Notes under the pieces: model-generated | Databases searched by the model: none | Seen by the model: the letters and a program-made list of their open reading frames with translations, nothing else | What the model was told of the DNA's origin: nothing | Shown: piece after piece, positions 1-6,323 of the stretch | Layout of the letters: the number at the start of each line of letters is the position of its first letter | How positions within the stretch are numbered: the first letter of the stretch is position 1 | Source of the DNA: Bacillota bacterium | Lineage (GTDB): Bacteria; Bacillota; Clostridia; Tissierellales; Peptoniphilaceae | Assembly (NCBI GenBank): GCA_023394215.1 | Contig: JAEXBH010000190.1 | Location: forward strand, 1 to 14,039 | Direction of reading: 5' to 3' | DNA length: 14,039 nt | Made by a program: the position numbers and the translations under genes

Positions 1-1195
1 TACCCATACTTTGCATAATCATACTGATAACCGTAGCAATGCTGCCTACAGCATTCAGCATAAGCGACATAGCTAATATCTTATCTCCATAAGGACTGGC
101 TCCATAAAAAATATTATACAAAGGCTCCGAGAAAACAATCATACCGGCCGTAATAGGGACAGTGATAATCATCAATATGGAAAGGGCTTGATAAATCTTA
201 TATCTAACCCCCTTATAGTCTCTGTTTACATAGCTATCAGAAATATAAGGAGCTATACTGCCTGTCATCCCCATAGATAAAGCTATTACCACCATACAAA
301 TCTTAGGTGCCCAATTTGAAATAATACTGGATATAAGTTGGGCTTCCTTAGCGCTGTAACCGAGATTATGAAGTCCGACCAAAATCAGCTTCATATCGAC
401 AATATTATATACGCTCATTGATATGGAAACGATTATTACCACCAAGCAATTAGCAAATATCTTTTTCAAAATATTGCGATCTTTTTCTATCATTTCCTCA
501 GAATTATCTTTTATAAATAAAGAGGAATTATTTCTCTTTCTTCCAAATAAATATATGGTTGCCGCCACGGCGCCTATCCCCGCACCTCCTAAGGCAAATA
601 AAACGCCGAAATTCGGATTAATTTTATAGTATCCGATTATCAAATATGTGCTTGCCAAGACAAATATAATTCTTACGAGCTGCTCAATTACTTGACTGTA
701 AGATGATAGAGATATCAATTTATGGCCTTGTAAATAACCTCTCTCAACGCTCAAAAAAGGAACGATAAGCAAACAATAGGATATAACTCTGAATGCTGCC
801 GCTATGTCCTTAACCTTAGCACCTCCGACGCTGTCCTGCACGAAATAAAAAGCTATATTGTCTGCAAAAATTTGCAAAAATAGAAATGATAAAATACTTA
901 AAATCAGAATCCCGTAAATCCCTAATTTATAAGCTCTTTCTTTAGATTTATACCTGCTTAAAGCATTGTATTCAGCAATAACAATACTAATAGCTATAGG
1001 TATACCCGATGTTGATATTTCCAAAAATAAGGAATATACGTTATAAGCACACGAATAAATAAAACCTCCCTCTTCTCCGATTATGTTATAAAGAGGTATG
1101 TTATACAGGGCTCCCAAAATTTTCGTAATAACAATCGCCAAATATGCAATGGCCGTCCCCTCAACAAAGGTATTTATTTTTAACTTTTTCTTCAT
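1..1195 (-). CDS. Polysaccharide/lipid II flippase of the MurJ-SpoVB (MOP/MATE-like) family, C-terminus cut off
   Basis: This is an open frame of about 398 codons that starts at the ATG at 1195 and runs off the window start, so the C-terminus is missing. Full-length relatives are roughly 500-550 residues. The translation begins MKKKLKINTFVEGTAIAYLA and continues into a KILGALYNIPLYNIIGEEG segment. Together these match the N-terminal helix 1 region of the Firmicutes 'putative polysaccharide biosynthesis protein' group (SpoVB, YtgP/MurJ). The rest is a series of long hydrophobic segments separated by short basic loops, as expected for a 12-14 helix inner-membrane flippase that moves undecaprenyl-linked sugar intermediates outward. 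A G-rich stretch (GGGGG, about 1201-1205) lies 5-9 bases upstream as a modest ribosome binding site. A strong promoter lies at 1278-1306. Whether it is the essential lipid II flippase or a paralogue for another polymer cannot be decided from the partial sequence. Confidence 0.8.
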   Translation of the reverse strand, partial: MKKKLKINTFVEGTAIAYLAIVITKILGALYNIPLYNIIGEEGGFIYSCAYNVYSLFLEISTSGIPIAISIVIAEYNALSRYKSKERAYKLGIYGILILSILSFLFLQIFADNIAFYFVQDSVGGAKVKDIAAAFRVISYCLLIVPFLSVERGYLQGHKLISLSSYSQVIEQLVRIIFVLASTYLIIGYYKINPNFGVLFALGGAGIGAVAATIYLFGRKRNNSSLFIKDNSEEMIEKDRNILKKIFANCLVVIIVSISMSVYNIVDMKLILVGLHNLGYSAKEAQLISSIISNWAPKICMVVIALSMGMTGSIAPYISDSYVNRDYKGVRYKIYQALSILMIITVPITAGMIVFSEPLYNIFYGASPYGDKILAMSLMLNAVGSIATVISMIMQSMG

Positions 1196-1277
1196 GCCAT
1201 GCCCCCAACCAAAGCCTACCTATATAGATTTAAAAGCAACCTCTATAAGCTATACGTATTTCATAAATTCAATCTTT

Positions 1278-1306
1278 ATAATATCATATTGATAAATTAA
1301 AGTCAA
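1278..1306 (-). promoter_or_regulatory. Sigma-A-type promoter for the flippase gene
   Basis: On the minus strand a -35 box TTGACT (1306-1301) is followed after exactly 17 bases by a -10 box TATTAT (1283-1278). Transcription would start near 1271, giving a leader of about 75 bases before the flippase ATG at 1195. The call rests on consensus match and spacing only. Confidence 0.7.
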
Positions 1307-1314
1307 ATTCTGCA

Positions 1315-1330
1315 TTTGAGAATCCTCAAA
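1315..1330. promoter_or_regulatory. Inverted repeat just upstream of the flippase -35 box (possible operator)
   Basis: TTTGAG-AATC-CTCAAA is a perfect inverted repeat with 6-base arms. It lies 9 bases upstream of the -35 box of the flippase promoter. There is no U-tract, so it does not look like a terminator. A regulator binding site is possible, but in an AT-rich intergenic region a 6-base arm can arise by chance. Confidence 0.3.
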
Positions 1331-1427
1331 CTCCCAAATGTTCAACAACCGTTAAATCTATGATACCACTTAAATCTTTAATTTATATAACTTATTTGTA
1401 AACAAAGACAAATATGTCCTTTTATAA

Positions 1428-1470
1428 AAAATCTGTTGGAGTACCCTTTACTCAGTATCCAACAGATTTT
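1428..1470 (-). terminator. Rho-independent terminator of the surface-protein gene
   Basis: AAAATCTGTTGGA (1428-1440) pairs perfectly with TCCAACAGATTTT (1458-1470). The stem can extend inward by TAC/GTA past a one-base bulge. On the minus strand the stem is followed by a T-rich run at about 1427-1422, and it lies 11 bases past the stop codon at 1481. The reverse direction (TTTTACTTT) is weaker, but some bidirectional activity is possible. Confidence 0.85.
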
Positions 1471-1480
1471 ACTTTATTCT

Positions 1481-3493
1481 TTAGCGAGCCGCTCTCTTTT
1501 TCATCATTAATAGAAGTCCCGCTCCTGCAAGTCCTATCAAACTAATAGATAAAATCACATTCGCTTGATCTCCGGTCTTAGGCGCCATATTCTTTATATT
1601 GTTTTGCCCTTGAGCTTTCATAGTTTGGCTCTTAACTTGAGGCTTTTGATTATTATTTTTTTGCTCTCCGATTTGACCTTGCTTATTTTCCATATTAGGC
1701 TTTGCCTTCGGAGCCTGCGGCTTAGGATCTACATTCGGCTTTTCAGGCTTTGCTTTCGGAGCCTGTGGCTTAGGATCTACATTCGGCTTTTCTTCAGCCT
1801 TTATAGCCTCCCATTGAGCTGTAAATGTGTGTTGTCCCTTAACAACATACTTATCTCCCGGATTATATTTTGACCCCTTCCAATAAGTAAACTTATATCC
1901 TTCTCTTTCAGGTGCTTCCGGAAGAGTGATAGTTTCGCCTTCCTTAGCTTCTATAGTCACAATGCCTGTCTTGCCGTTAAGTTTTCCTCCGTTAAGATCA
2001 TAAGAAATCTTATGTGTCTTAACTGCTGAAGGGTCTTCAAGCTTGGCATATCTCTTCTCAATCAACAATCCTCCGGCAATATCTAAAACTTCATCCGCTT
2101 CCTTATCATTTACAAAGGCATTTACCGGTAGTACGAACTTACTTCCATTCATAGGGTCCACTAAAATCCTTACCGCATATTCTTTACCGGCTTCAAAAGA
2201 TTTTTCATTGGCCTTAACTTCAACCCACTTATCATTTTCCTTTACAAACCAATTAACTTTTTTCAACAAAACTCCGTCTTGAGGTTCTTCAACCCTCACT
2301 CCGTCAAATTTTATTTCATCGCCAATCTTAGGTTCTGCAAGACCTATAAACTTAATCTTGCTTATTGATTGATCTTTGCTGCCATCTTTAGGCTTAGCAC
2401 CTTCTGTAGGTTTTCCGCTTTCCGTTTTTCCGGCATCATCTTTAGGTTTTGCCTCACCACTCATTTCAGGTTTTTCTGTAGGCTTTACAGTTTCGCCTGT
2501 TCCGGGATTCGGCTTGATTTCCTCTGTTTTCTTAGGCTCTTCCTTGGCTCCCGGATTTCCCATAGGCTTTTCAACTTCCGGCTTCACTTCTTCTGTCATC
2601 TTAGGTTTTTCAACTTCGCCCATAGGACTTTTTTCTACAGCCTTAGGGCTCTTAGGTGCCGCTTCAAGTTTAGGAAAATCTTTATCAACTAAAACACCTT
2701 CTCCGAAAAGCAAGGTAGCATTAGATTTCTCATTGTTTACAGTTGCAGTCGGATTAGCATCAAATTTACTGCCTTCTTTAGTATCTACAAGCGCTGTAAA
2801 CCTGTATTCTTTATCTGCTTCAAAAACATTTTCAGAATTGCTCATTGAACGCCAGTTGTTACCGTCTTTTACCAACCAATTACTCTTTTTAAGTTCAACT
2901 GTGCCTCCTACAGCCTCAACTTTTATATTATCTTTTTTAGGTGCTTGTCCTGCCTTAGGCGCTACTACACCGCTAAGCTTAACTTCTTTCACAATTTTAG
3001 GAGCCTTAGGTTCTACTTTTTCCCTTGACATATCCTGTTGAGCCTTTTCTGTAGGTTTTACTTCAGGCAATTTATCATAACTTTCAGTAATAAATAAACC
3101 GTCACCAAAAATCAAAGCATCTTCAGTCTTTTTTCCATTTACAAAAGCTTCCGTAGAATTTGAAAACTTAGATCCAGTTAAAGGATCTACAAGAATAGTT
3201 ATCCTATACTCTTCACCTTCTCTAAAAGTAGTTTGATCTTCCCCAACAGAATTCCACTTACTGCCTTCTTTCTTAGCCCAAGTTGCATTCTTAAATTTAA
3301 CTGAGCCACCCTCAGCTTTTACCTCTATCCCTTGAGTTTGTATCTTTTCCCCTACCTTAGGTTCAACCACTCCTGTAACATAGATCTTGCTTATCGCTTC
3401 CGCTTCAGCTGCAGTAGCCTTATTATTACTTGCCAAAAACATATTACTAAGTAATATAGCTAAAGCTAAGAGTAAACTTAAAGTCTTTTTCAT
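1481..3493 (-). CDS. Cell-wall-anchored multi-repeat surface protein with InlB-type repeat and APKTGD sorting signal
   Basis: A 670-residue secreted protein. Residues 1-33 are a signal peptide: MKK, a hydrophobic core, then an Ala-rich cleavage region near ATAAEAEA. Three copies of a ~108-residue repeat follow at about 34-141, 168-275 and 377-484. They share the pattern G-x-x-x-PK-x-G, a K-x-x-W-x-x-K core, F-x-x-x-x-EY, L-V-D and GSKF, then VN-x-(E/K). This resembles the beta-sandwich repeats of many clostridial surface proteins, but I cannot name the domain. A Pro/Lys/Glu-rich stalk (about 280-376) separates repeats 2 and 3. Residues 494-563 form an InlB/Listeria-Bacteroides-type repeat (YDLNGG, EGYKFTYWKG, TFTAQW). 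A tandem 16-residue Pro-rich repeat and a Gln/Asn/Lys-rich region lead to APKTGD (637-642), a hydrophobic helix and KKRAAR, the layout of a sortase substrate with Ala in place of Leu. The ATG has GGGAGG (3500-3505) six bases upstream. The likely role is adhesion or host/biofilm interaction (inference). Confidence 0.85.
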   Translation of the reverse strand: MKKTLSLLLALAILLSNMFLASNNKATAAEAEAISKIYVTGVVEPKVGEKIQTQGIEVKAEGGSVKFKNATWAKKEGSKWNSVGEDQTTFREGEEYRITILVDPLTGSKFSNSTEAFVNGKKTEDALIFGDGLFITESYDKLPEVKPTEKAQQDMSREKVEPKAPKIVKEVKLSGVVAPKAGQAPKKDNIKVEAVGGTVELKKSNWLVKDGNNWRSMSNSENVFEADKEYRFTALVDTKEGSKFDANPTATVNNEKSNATLLFGEGVLVDKDFPKLEAAPKSPKAVEKSPMGEVEKPKMTEEVKPEVEKPMGNPGAKEEPKKTEEIKPNPGTGETVKPTEKPEMSGEAKPKDDAGKTESGKPTEGAKPKDGSKDQSISKIKFIGLAEPKIGDEIKFDGVRVEEPQDGVLLKKVNWFVKENDKWVEVKANEKSFEAGKEYAVRILVDPMNGSKFVLPVNAFVNDKEADEVLDIAGGLLIEKRYAKLEDPSAVKTHKISYDLNGGKLNGKTGIVTIEAKEGETITLPEAPEREGYKFTYWKGSKYNPGDKYVVKGQHTFTAQWEAIKAEEKPNVDPKPQAPKAKPEKPNVDPKPQAPKAKPNMENKQGQIGEQKNNNQKPQVKSQTMKAQGQNNIKNMAPKTGDQANVILSISLIGLAGAGLLLMMKKRAAR
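1568..1585 (-). other. Sortase sorting motif APKTGD (LPXTG variant)
   Basis: These codons encode Ala-Pro-Lys-Thr-Gly-Asp (residues 637-642), followed by about 20 hydrophobic residues and a KKRAAR tail. The arrangement is that of a cell-wall sorting signal, but the first position is Ala, not Leu. The preceding residue is Met. Anchoring by a sortase that accepts this variant is inferred; no sortase gene is in the window. Confidence 0.7.
1698..1793. repeat. Tandem 48-bp repeat, two units, in the surface-protein gene
   Basis: Units 1698-1745 and 1746-1793 differ at only three of 48 positions. On the minus strand they encode two copies of a 16-residue Lys/Pro-rich unit (KPNVDPKPQAPKAKPE-like) in the wall-spanning stalk. 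The near identity suggests recent duplication and possible copy-number variation between strains. Confidence 0.9.
1805..2014 (-). other. InlB B-repeat / Listeria-Bacteroides-type repeat domain in the surface protein
   Basis: Residues 494-563 of the surface protein hold the hallmark order of this ~70-residue repeat: a YDLNGG start, a G-x-T-I-x-L-P step, EGY-x-F-x-x-W and a closing TFTAQW. This beta-grasp-like module is common in surface proteins of Gram-positive anaerobes and Listeria. Only one copy is present. Confidence 0.75.
2042..3394 (-). repeat. Three diverged ~108-residue coding repeats of the surface protein
   Basis: Copies map to 3071-3394, 2669-2992 and 2042-2365. They are recognisable at protein level by the shared Trp core, the EY-x-(I/F/V) strand, the LVD...GSKF segment and the VN motif. 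They are well diverged at DNA level, so this is an old duplication, unlike the 48-bp stalk repeat. Copies 1 and 3 look more alike (ISKI start, ILVDP) than either does to copy 2. Copies 1 and 2 are joined by a 26-residue linker, while copies 2 and 3 are about 100 residues apart. Confidence 0.8.
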
Positions 3494-3545
3494 TTATATC
3501 CTCCCTTTTTTTTCTTAACATTTACGTTTTATAAGTTCGGTTTAT

Positions 3546-3574
3546 AAAATACTATACACTTTGTATAAAGTCAA
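3546..3574 (-). promoter_or_regulatory. Promoter for the surface-protein gene with an inverted repeat in the spacer
   Basis: On the minus strand a -35 box TTGACT (3574-3569) and a -10 box TATTTT (3551-3546) are separated by 17 bases. This predicts a start near 3539 and a leader of about 45 bases. The -10 box is imperfect. The spacer contains the perfect inverted repeat TATACA-CTT-TGTATA (3553-3567), well placed for a repressor or activator that would control this gene. The operator function is inference. Confidence 0.55.
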
Positions 3575-3793
3575 ATGCCCATCCTTTCAAAAGAGAAAAG
3601 CTCTATATACAAAATAAGCCACAACGCTTGAAATTACTTGATTAGTTAAGTTTTAAACCCCTTTATTACAATTTAGTAGCTTTTCTTTTCCTCAAATTTC
3701 ACACATAAATTATACATAATTCTTACATAAAAATTAACTTTTTTGTTATATAAAAATAGCGGACTTAAGCTTAGGCTAAACTCTTTTTCAAAC
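3575..3793. other. AT-rich non-coding gap with no gene seen
   Basis: This is the bulk of the ~350-base stretch between the glutaredoxin terminator and the surface-protein promoter. No reading frame with a ribosome binding site is visible. On the minus strand there is a perfect TATAAT (3714-3709) but no good -35 box 16-18 bases before it, so a second upstream start for the surface-protein gene is possible but weakly supported. I see no RNA gene or riboswitch that I can name. Confidence 0.5.
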
Positions 3794-3800
3794 AAAAAAA

Positions 3801-3835
3801 AATATCTGCCAAGGTATATAACCCCAACAGATATT
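3801..3835 (-). terminator. Rho-independent terminator after the glutaredoxin gene
   Basis: Arms 3801-3814 and 3822-3835 form a stem of up to 14 pairs: eight Watson-Crick pairs at the base (AATATCTG/CAGATATT), then G-U and G-C pairs. The loop has 7 bases. On the minus strand a run of nine T follows immediately (about 3802-3794). It lies 10 bases beyond the glutaredoxin stop codon and would end the metG-to-glutaredoxin transcript. Confidence 0.85.
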
Positions 3836-3845
3836 CCAAATACTA

Positions 3846-4076
3846 TTACAATCCTAAAAGCTGAGCTATTCTTGCTTGATCGAAACCGACTATGTCCTCT
3901 CCGTCTATAGAGATTACCGGCACTCCCCTATAACCCTTAGCTATAAGTTCATTTCTTGCTTCTGCACTTGTAGATATGTTTCTTTCCTCAAATTCCACAT
4001 TATTTTCCTTCAAATAATCCTTGGCTGCAACGCAGTAAGGACATGTATTTGATGAATATACTATTACTTTTTCCAT
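3846..4076 (-). CDS. Glutaredoxin-like thiol-disulfide oxidoreductase (NrdH/YruB type)
   Basis: A 76-residue protein with one thioredoxin-fold domain. The active site is T-CPYC (Cys12, Cys15) after beta-strand 1. The cis-proline loop is GVPV (Pro53), and the GFD motif at 64-66 is typical of glutaredoxin/NrdH proteins. The length matches the small single-domain family. It would reduce protein disulfides or donate electrons to a reductase in the cytoplasm; the partner is unknown. A GAGGAG ribosome binding site (4083-4088) lies 6 bases before the ATG. It is 57 bases after rsmA with no convincing promoter between them, so it is probably read through from the upstream operon and ends at the terminator at 3801-3835. 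Confidence 0.88.
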   Translation of the reverse strand: MEKVIVYSSNTCPYCVAAKDYLKENNVEFEERNISTSAEARNELIAKGYRGVPVISIDGEDIVGFDQARIAQLLGL

Positions 4077-4133
4077 AAATTTCTCCTCAATAAAATTTTT
4101 TCTATGTAAGTATTCTACCCCTAATCAGGGATA

Positions 4134-5000
4134 TTAAACACTCTTGTCTATCTCTGCCGCTATATTTAAAAAATCATCCAAGCTTAAATCCTCAGCCCTT
4201 AAATTTGTTGAAAGTCCCAGCTTATCCAGTATATCCTTAAGTCTGTCCTTATCTATCCCCAAGTTTTTATTTGCACTAAGGGAATTCAAGATATTCTTTC
4301 TCCTCTGCATAAATCCGCTGTGAACCAGATCAAAGAAAAGCTTCTTATTGCCGGGCGGAAGCTCTTCCTTCATAGTAAGCTTTACCACGGCACTGTCAAC
4401 CTTAGGCTGAGGCATAAAAACGGATTTTGGTGCCCTGACTATAAGCTCGGCTTGACTGTAATAATTAATAAATACGGTAAGCGATCCGTATTGTTTGTTT
4501 CCGGGTTTAGCCAGCATTCTGTCCGCCACCTCTTTTTGGACCATGAAAGTCATAGACTTTACATTTAAATCTTCCTCCAAAAACCTTGAAATTATTGGGG
4601 TGGTTATATAATAAGGGAGATTTGCCGCAACTTTAAACGGATTGTCTCCAAATTGATCTCTTACAAGTTTTTTAAGGTCGGCTTTTAATATATCAGCGTT
4701 TACCAAAACAAAATTATCAAAACTTGCCATAGTCTGACCCAGAACTATATTTAACCTTTCATCTATTTCTACGGATACAACCTTCTTGGCATTTAAACAA
4801 AGTTCCTCCGTAAGAGTTCCAAAGCCGGGCCCTACTTCCAAAACATAATCATCTTTTGTAATACCCGAATCTCTGACTATTGATCTTACAACATTGCCGT
4901 CTATAAGAAAGTTTTGTCCCAAACCCTTGGAAAATTTAAATCCGAAAAACTCGGTTAATTGTTTTATCACTTTGGGTGAATAAAGTCTGTCCTTATCCAT
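4134..5000 (-). CDS. rsmA: 16S rRNA (adenine(1518)-N6/adenine(1519)-N6)-dimethyltransferase
   Basis: RsmA/KsgA dimethylates two adjacent adenines in the helix 45 loop of 16S rRNA, using S-adenosylmethionine, late in small-subunit assembly. From the ATG at 5000 the protein has 288 residues, a normal family length. Visible motifs are GQNFL (28-32), the SAM-binding VGPGFGTLT (56-64), VEID (77-80), NADI (101-104), the catalytic NLPYY (128-132), FMPQPKVDS (195-203) and QRRK (232-235). The frame stays open to a TTG at 5021, but the ATG at 5000 is preceded by AGGAGG (5003-5008), which lies inside the longer version, so the internal ATG is preferred. It overlaps the end of rnmV by 8 bases, indicating translational coupling. 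Confidence 0.95.
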   Translation of the reverse strand: MDKDRLYSPKVIKQLTEFFGFKFSKGLGQNFLIDGNVVRSIVRDSGITKDDYVLEVGPGFGTLTEELCLNAKKVVSVEIDERLNIVLGQTMASFDNFVLVNADILKADLKKLVRDQFGDNPFKVAANLPYYITTPIISRFLEEDLNVKSMTFMVQKEVADRMLAKPGNKQYGSLTVFINYYSQAELIVRAPKSVFMPQPKVDSAVVKLTMKEELPPGNKKLFFDLVHSGFMQRRKNILNSLSANKNLGIDKDRLKDILDKLGLSTNLRAEDLSLDDFLNIAAEIDKSV

Positions 5001-5547
5001 CAATCCTCCTAAGAGCCTCAAAAAACTCTTCTCTCGTAATTAAAAATGCATTTAATCTTATAAGAAGCTGCTTTGCCGAACAATACTCTATCCCAAGCTC
5101 CTTGCAGAGTTTAATCCTTCTTTCCCTTGAAGCTTCAATCCCCGTAAGACCGTTAGCTACTATATCGGCAAAAGAAAAACTTTCCGACTTTTCTTCATAA
5201 TTGGGCTTCGCCCTCTTTATAGCTTCGATTATAGTTTGATCCGATGCATTTTCAACACCTATATTATCATTTTTTCTTGCCGCCTCTCTATCTATATAAG
5301 CAAACTTGGAATTCGGTATATGATTTCTTATTATATTTCTGATCCTTTTACCGGCATAATCCGGGTCTGTAAGAACTATAATCCCTCTTTTTTCATTCAG
5401 AAGGCTAAGCTCGTCCAAAAGTTTTTGCCCCAAACCAAGTCCATGGGTGGCAATACAGTCAACTTGTCCTTTAAAAGCCCTCTTCACGGCCTCTATATCA
5501 CTTTTTCCCTCGACAACAACTATTTCTTTTATTATAAATTCCGTCAT
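4993..5547 (-). CDS. rnmV: Ribonuclease M5 (5S rRNA maturation, Toprim domain)
   Basis: RNase M5 cuts the 5S rRNA precursor on both sides to make mature 5S rRNA in low-GC Gram-positives. The 184-residue protein opens with the Toprim motif VVEGKSD (catalytic Glu13) and carries the second Toprim motif LTDPDYAG (Asp61, Asp63). A GVENAS segment (97-102) matches the conserved GVE region of the family, and the C-terminal half is the usual helical part. It starts within an ATGA overlap with the tatD stop, has only a weak upstream Shine-Dalgarno sequence and is probably translationally coupled. It overlaps the rsmA start, the standard rnmV-rsmA arrangement. Confidence 0.95.
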   Translation of the reverse strand: MTEFIIKEIVVVEGKSDIEAVKRAFKGQVDCIATHGLGLGQKLLDELSLLNEKRGIIVLTDPDYAGKRIRNIIRNHIPNSKFAYIDREAARKNDNIGVENASDQTIIEAIKRAKPNYEEKSESFSFADIVANGLTGIEASRERRIKLCKELGIEYCSAKQLLIRLNAFLITREEFFEALRRIDG

Positions 5548-6323
5548 ATCTTCAACCCAAAAAAATTTTTAGCATTTTCAGAAGTAACCTTCCTTACAAG
5601 GTCAGGGTCCACATTCTTCAGTTCTCCGATTTTCTTTGCAACATAATGAACATACTTGGGTTGGTTTCTTTTACCCCTATAAGGCATAGGGGTTAGATAG
5701 GGGCTGTCAGTTTCAAGCAACAATCTTTCAAGAGGGATATTCTCTGCAACTCTCAAAATCTTATTGGCATTTTTAAAAGTTACGACCCCTCCCAAGGCTA
5801 TATAAAAGCCCAACTTCAAATACCTTTGACAGACTTCCCAACTCTCTGAAAATGCATGAAGCAAGACTTTCATCCCTATCGCATGTTTTTCTAAAATTTC
5901 ATAGGTATCTTCAATAGCATCCCTGGAATGTATAACTATAGGCAAATTAAGGTCCCTTGCCATCTCTATCTGTTCAATAAAAATCCTTTTTTGATCTTCT
6001 CTGGGCCAGGTATCCCAATGATAATCAAGGCCTATTTCTCCAACCGCAACAACCTTGCTGTTGCTTCTTGCAAGCTTAATGTAAAAATTCTTAGTTTCCT
6101 CATTAAAATATCCTATCTCATCCGGATGACTGCCTACCATGGCAAAAATCCTTTCATTTTCATTGGCAAGTTCAACCGCCATTTGACTGGATTTTAAATC
6201 AACTGCAGGGTTGACTGTAGCCAAAACCCTATCTTCTTCAAAGCTTTTTATGAGCCTATCCCTGTCTTCCTCAAAGCGTTCATCATCCAAATGAGCATGG
6301 GAATCAATTATATACTCAACCAT
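5544..6323 (-). CDS. tatD: TatD-family metal-dependent deoxyribonuclease
   Basis: A 259-residue TIM-barrel amidohydrolase-type nuclease. The metal ligands typical of the family are in place: D-x-H-x-H (His9, His11), Glu96 in VGEIGLDYH, His132 in VIHSRDA, His156 in LLHAFSES and Asp206 in LLETDSPYLTP. Known members act as Mg-dependent 3'-5' DNA/RNA exonucleases in DNA repair or RNA turnover; the exact role here is inferred. It lies between metG and rnmV. Its ATG overlaps the metG TAA by one base (TAATG), and its TGA overlaps the rnmV ATG (ATGA). No close Shine-Dalgarno precedes the ATG, so coupled translation is likely. Confidence 0.93.
   Translation of the reverse strand: MVEYIIDSHAHLDDERFEEDRDRLIKSFEEDRVLATVNPAVDLKSSQMAVELANENERIFAMVGSHPDEIGYFNEETKNFYIKLARSNSKVVAVGEIGLDYHWDTWPREDQKRIFIEQIEMARDLNLPIVIHSRDAIEDTYEILEKHAIGMKVLLHAFSESWEVCQRYLKLGFYIALGGVVTFKNANKILRVAENIPLERLLLETDSPYLTPMPYRGKRNQPKYVHYVAKKIGELKNVDPDLVRKVTSENAKNFFGLKI

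Noticed and set aside
423..1292. Short plus-strand frames within the first 1.3 kb
   Set aside because: They lie antisense to the flippase frame, which runs without a stop on the minus strand and has clear family character.
2376..3041. 221-codon plus-strand open frame, rich in Ser, Leu, Phe and Pro
   Set aside because: It is antisense to the repeat-rich surface-protein gene. It has low-complexity composition that mirrors the Lys/Glu/Pro-rich coding strand, and no ribosome binding site or family resemblance.
4118..4130. Small hairpin CCCT-AATC-AGGG between rsmA and the glutaredoxin gene
   Set aside because: It has only four base pairs at the arms and no T-run on either strand, so it is not a terminator.
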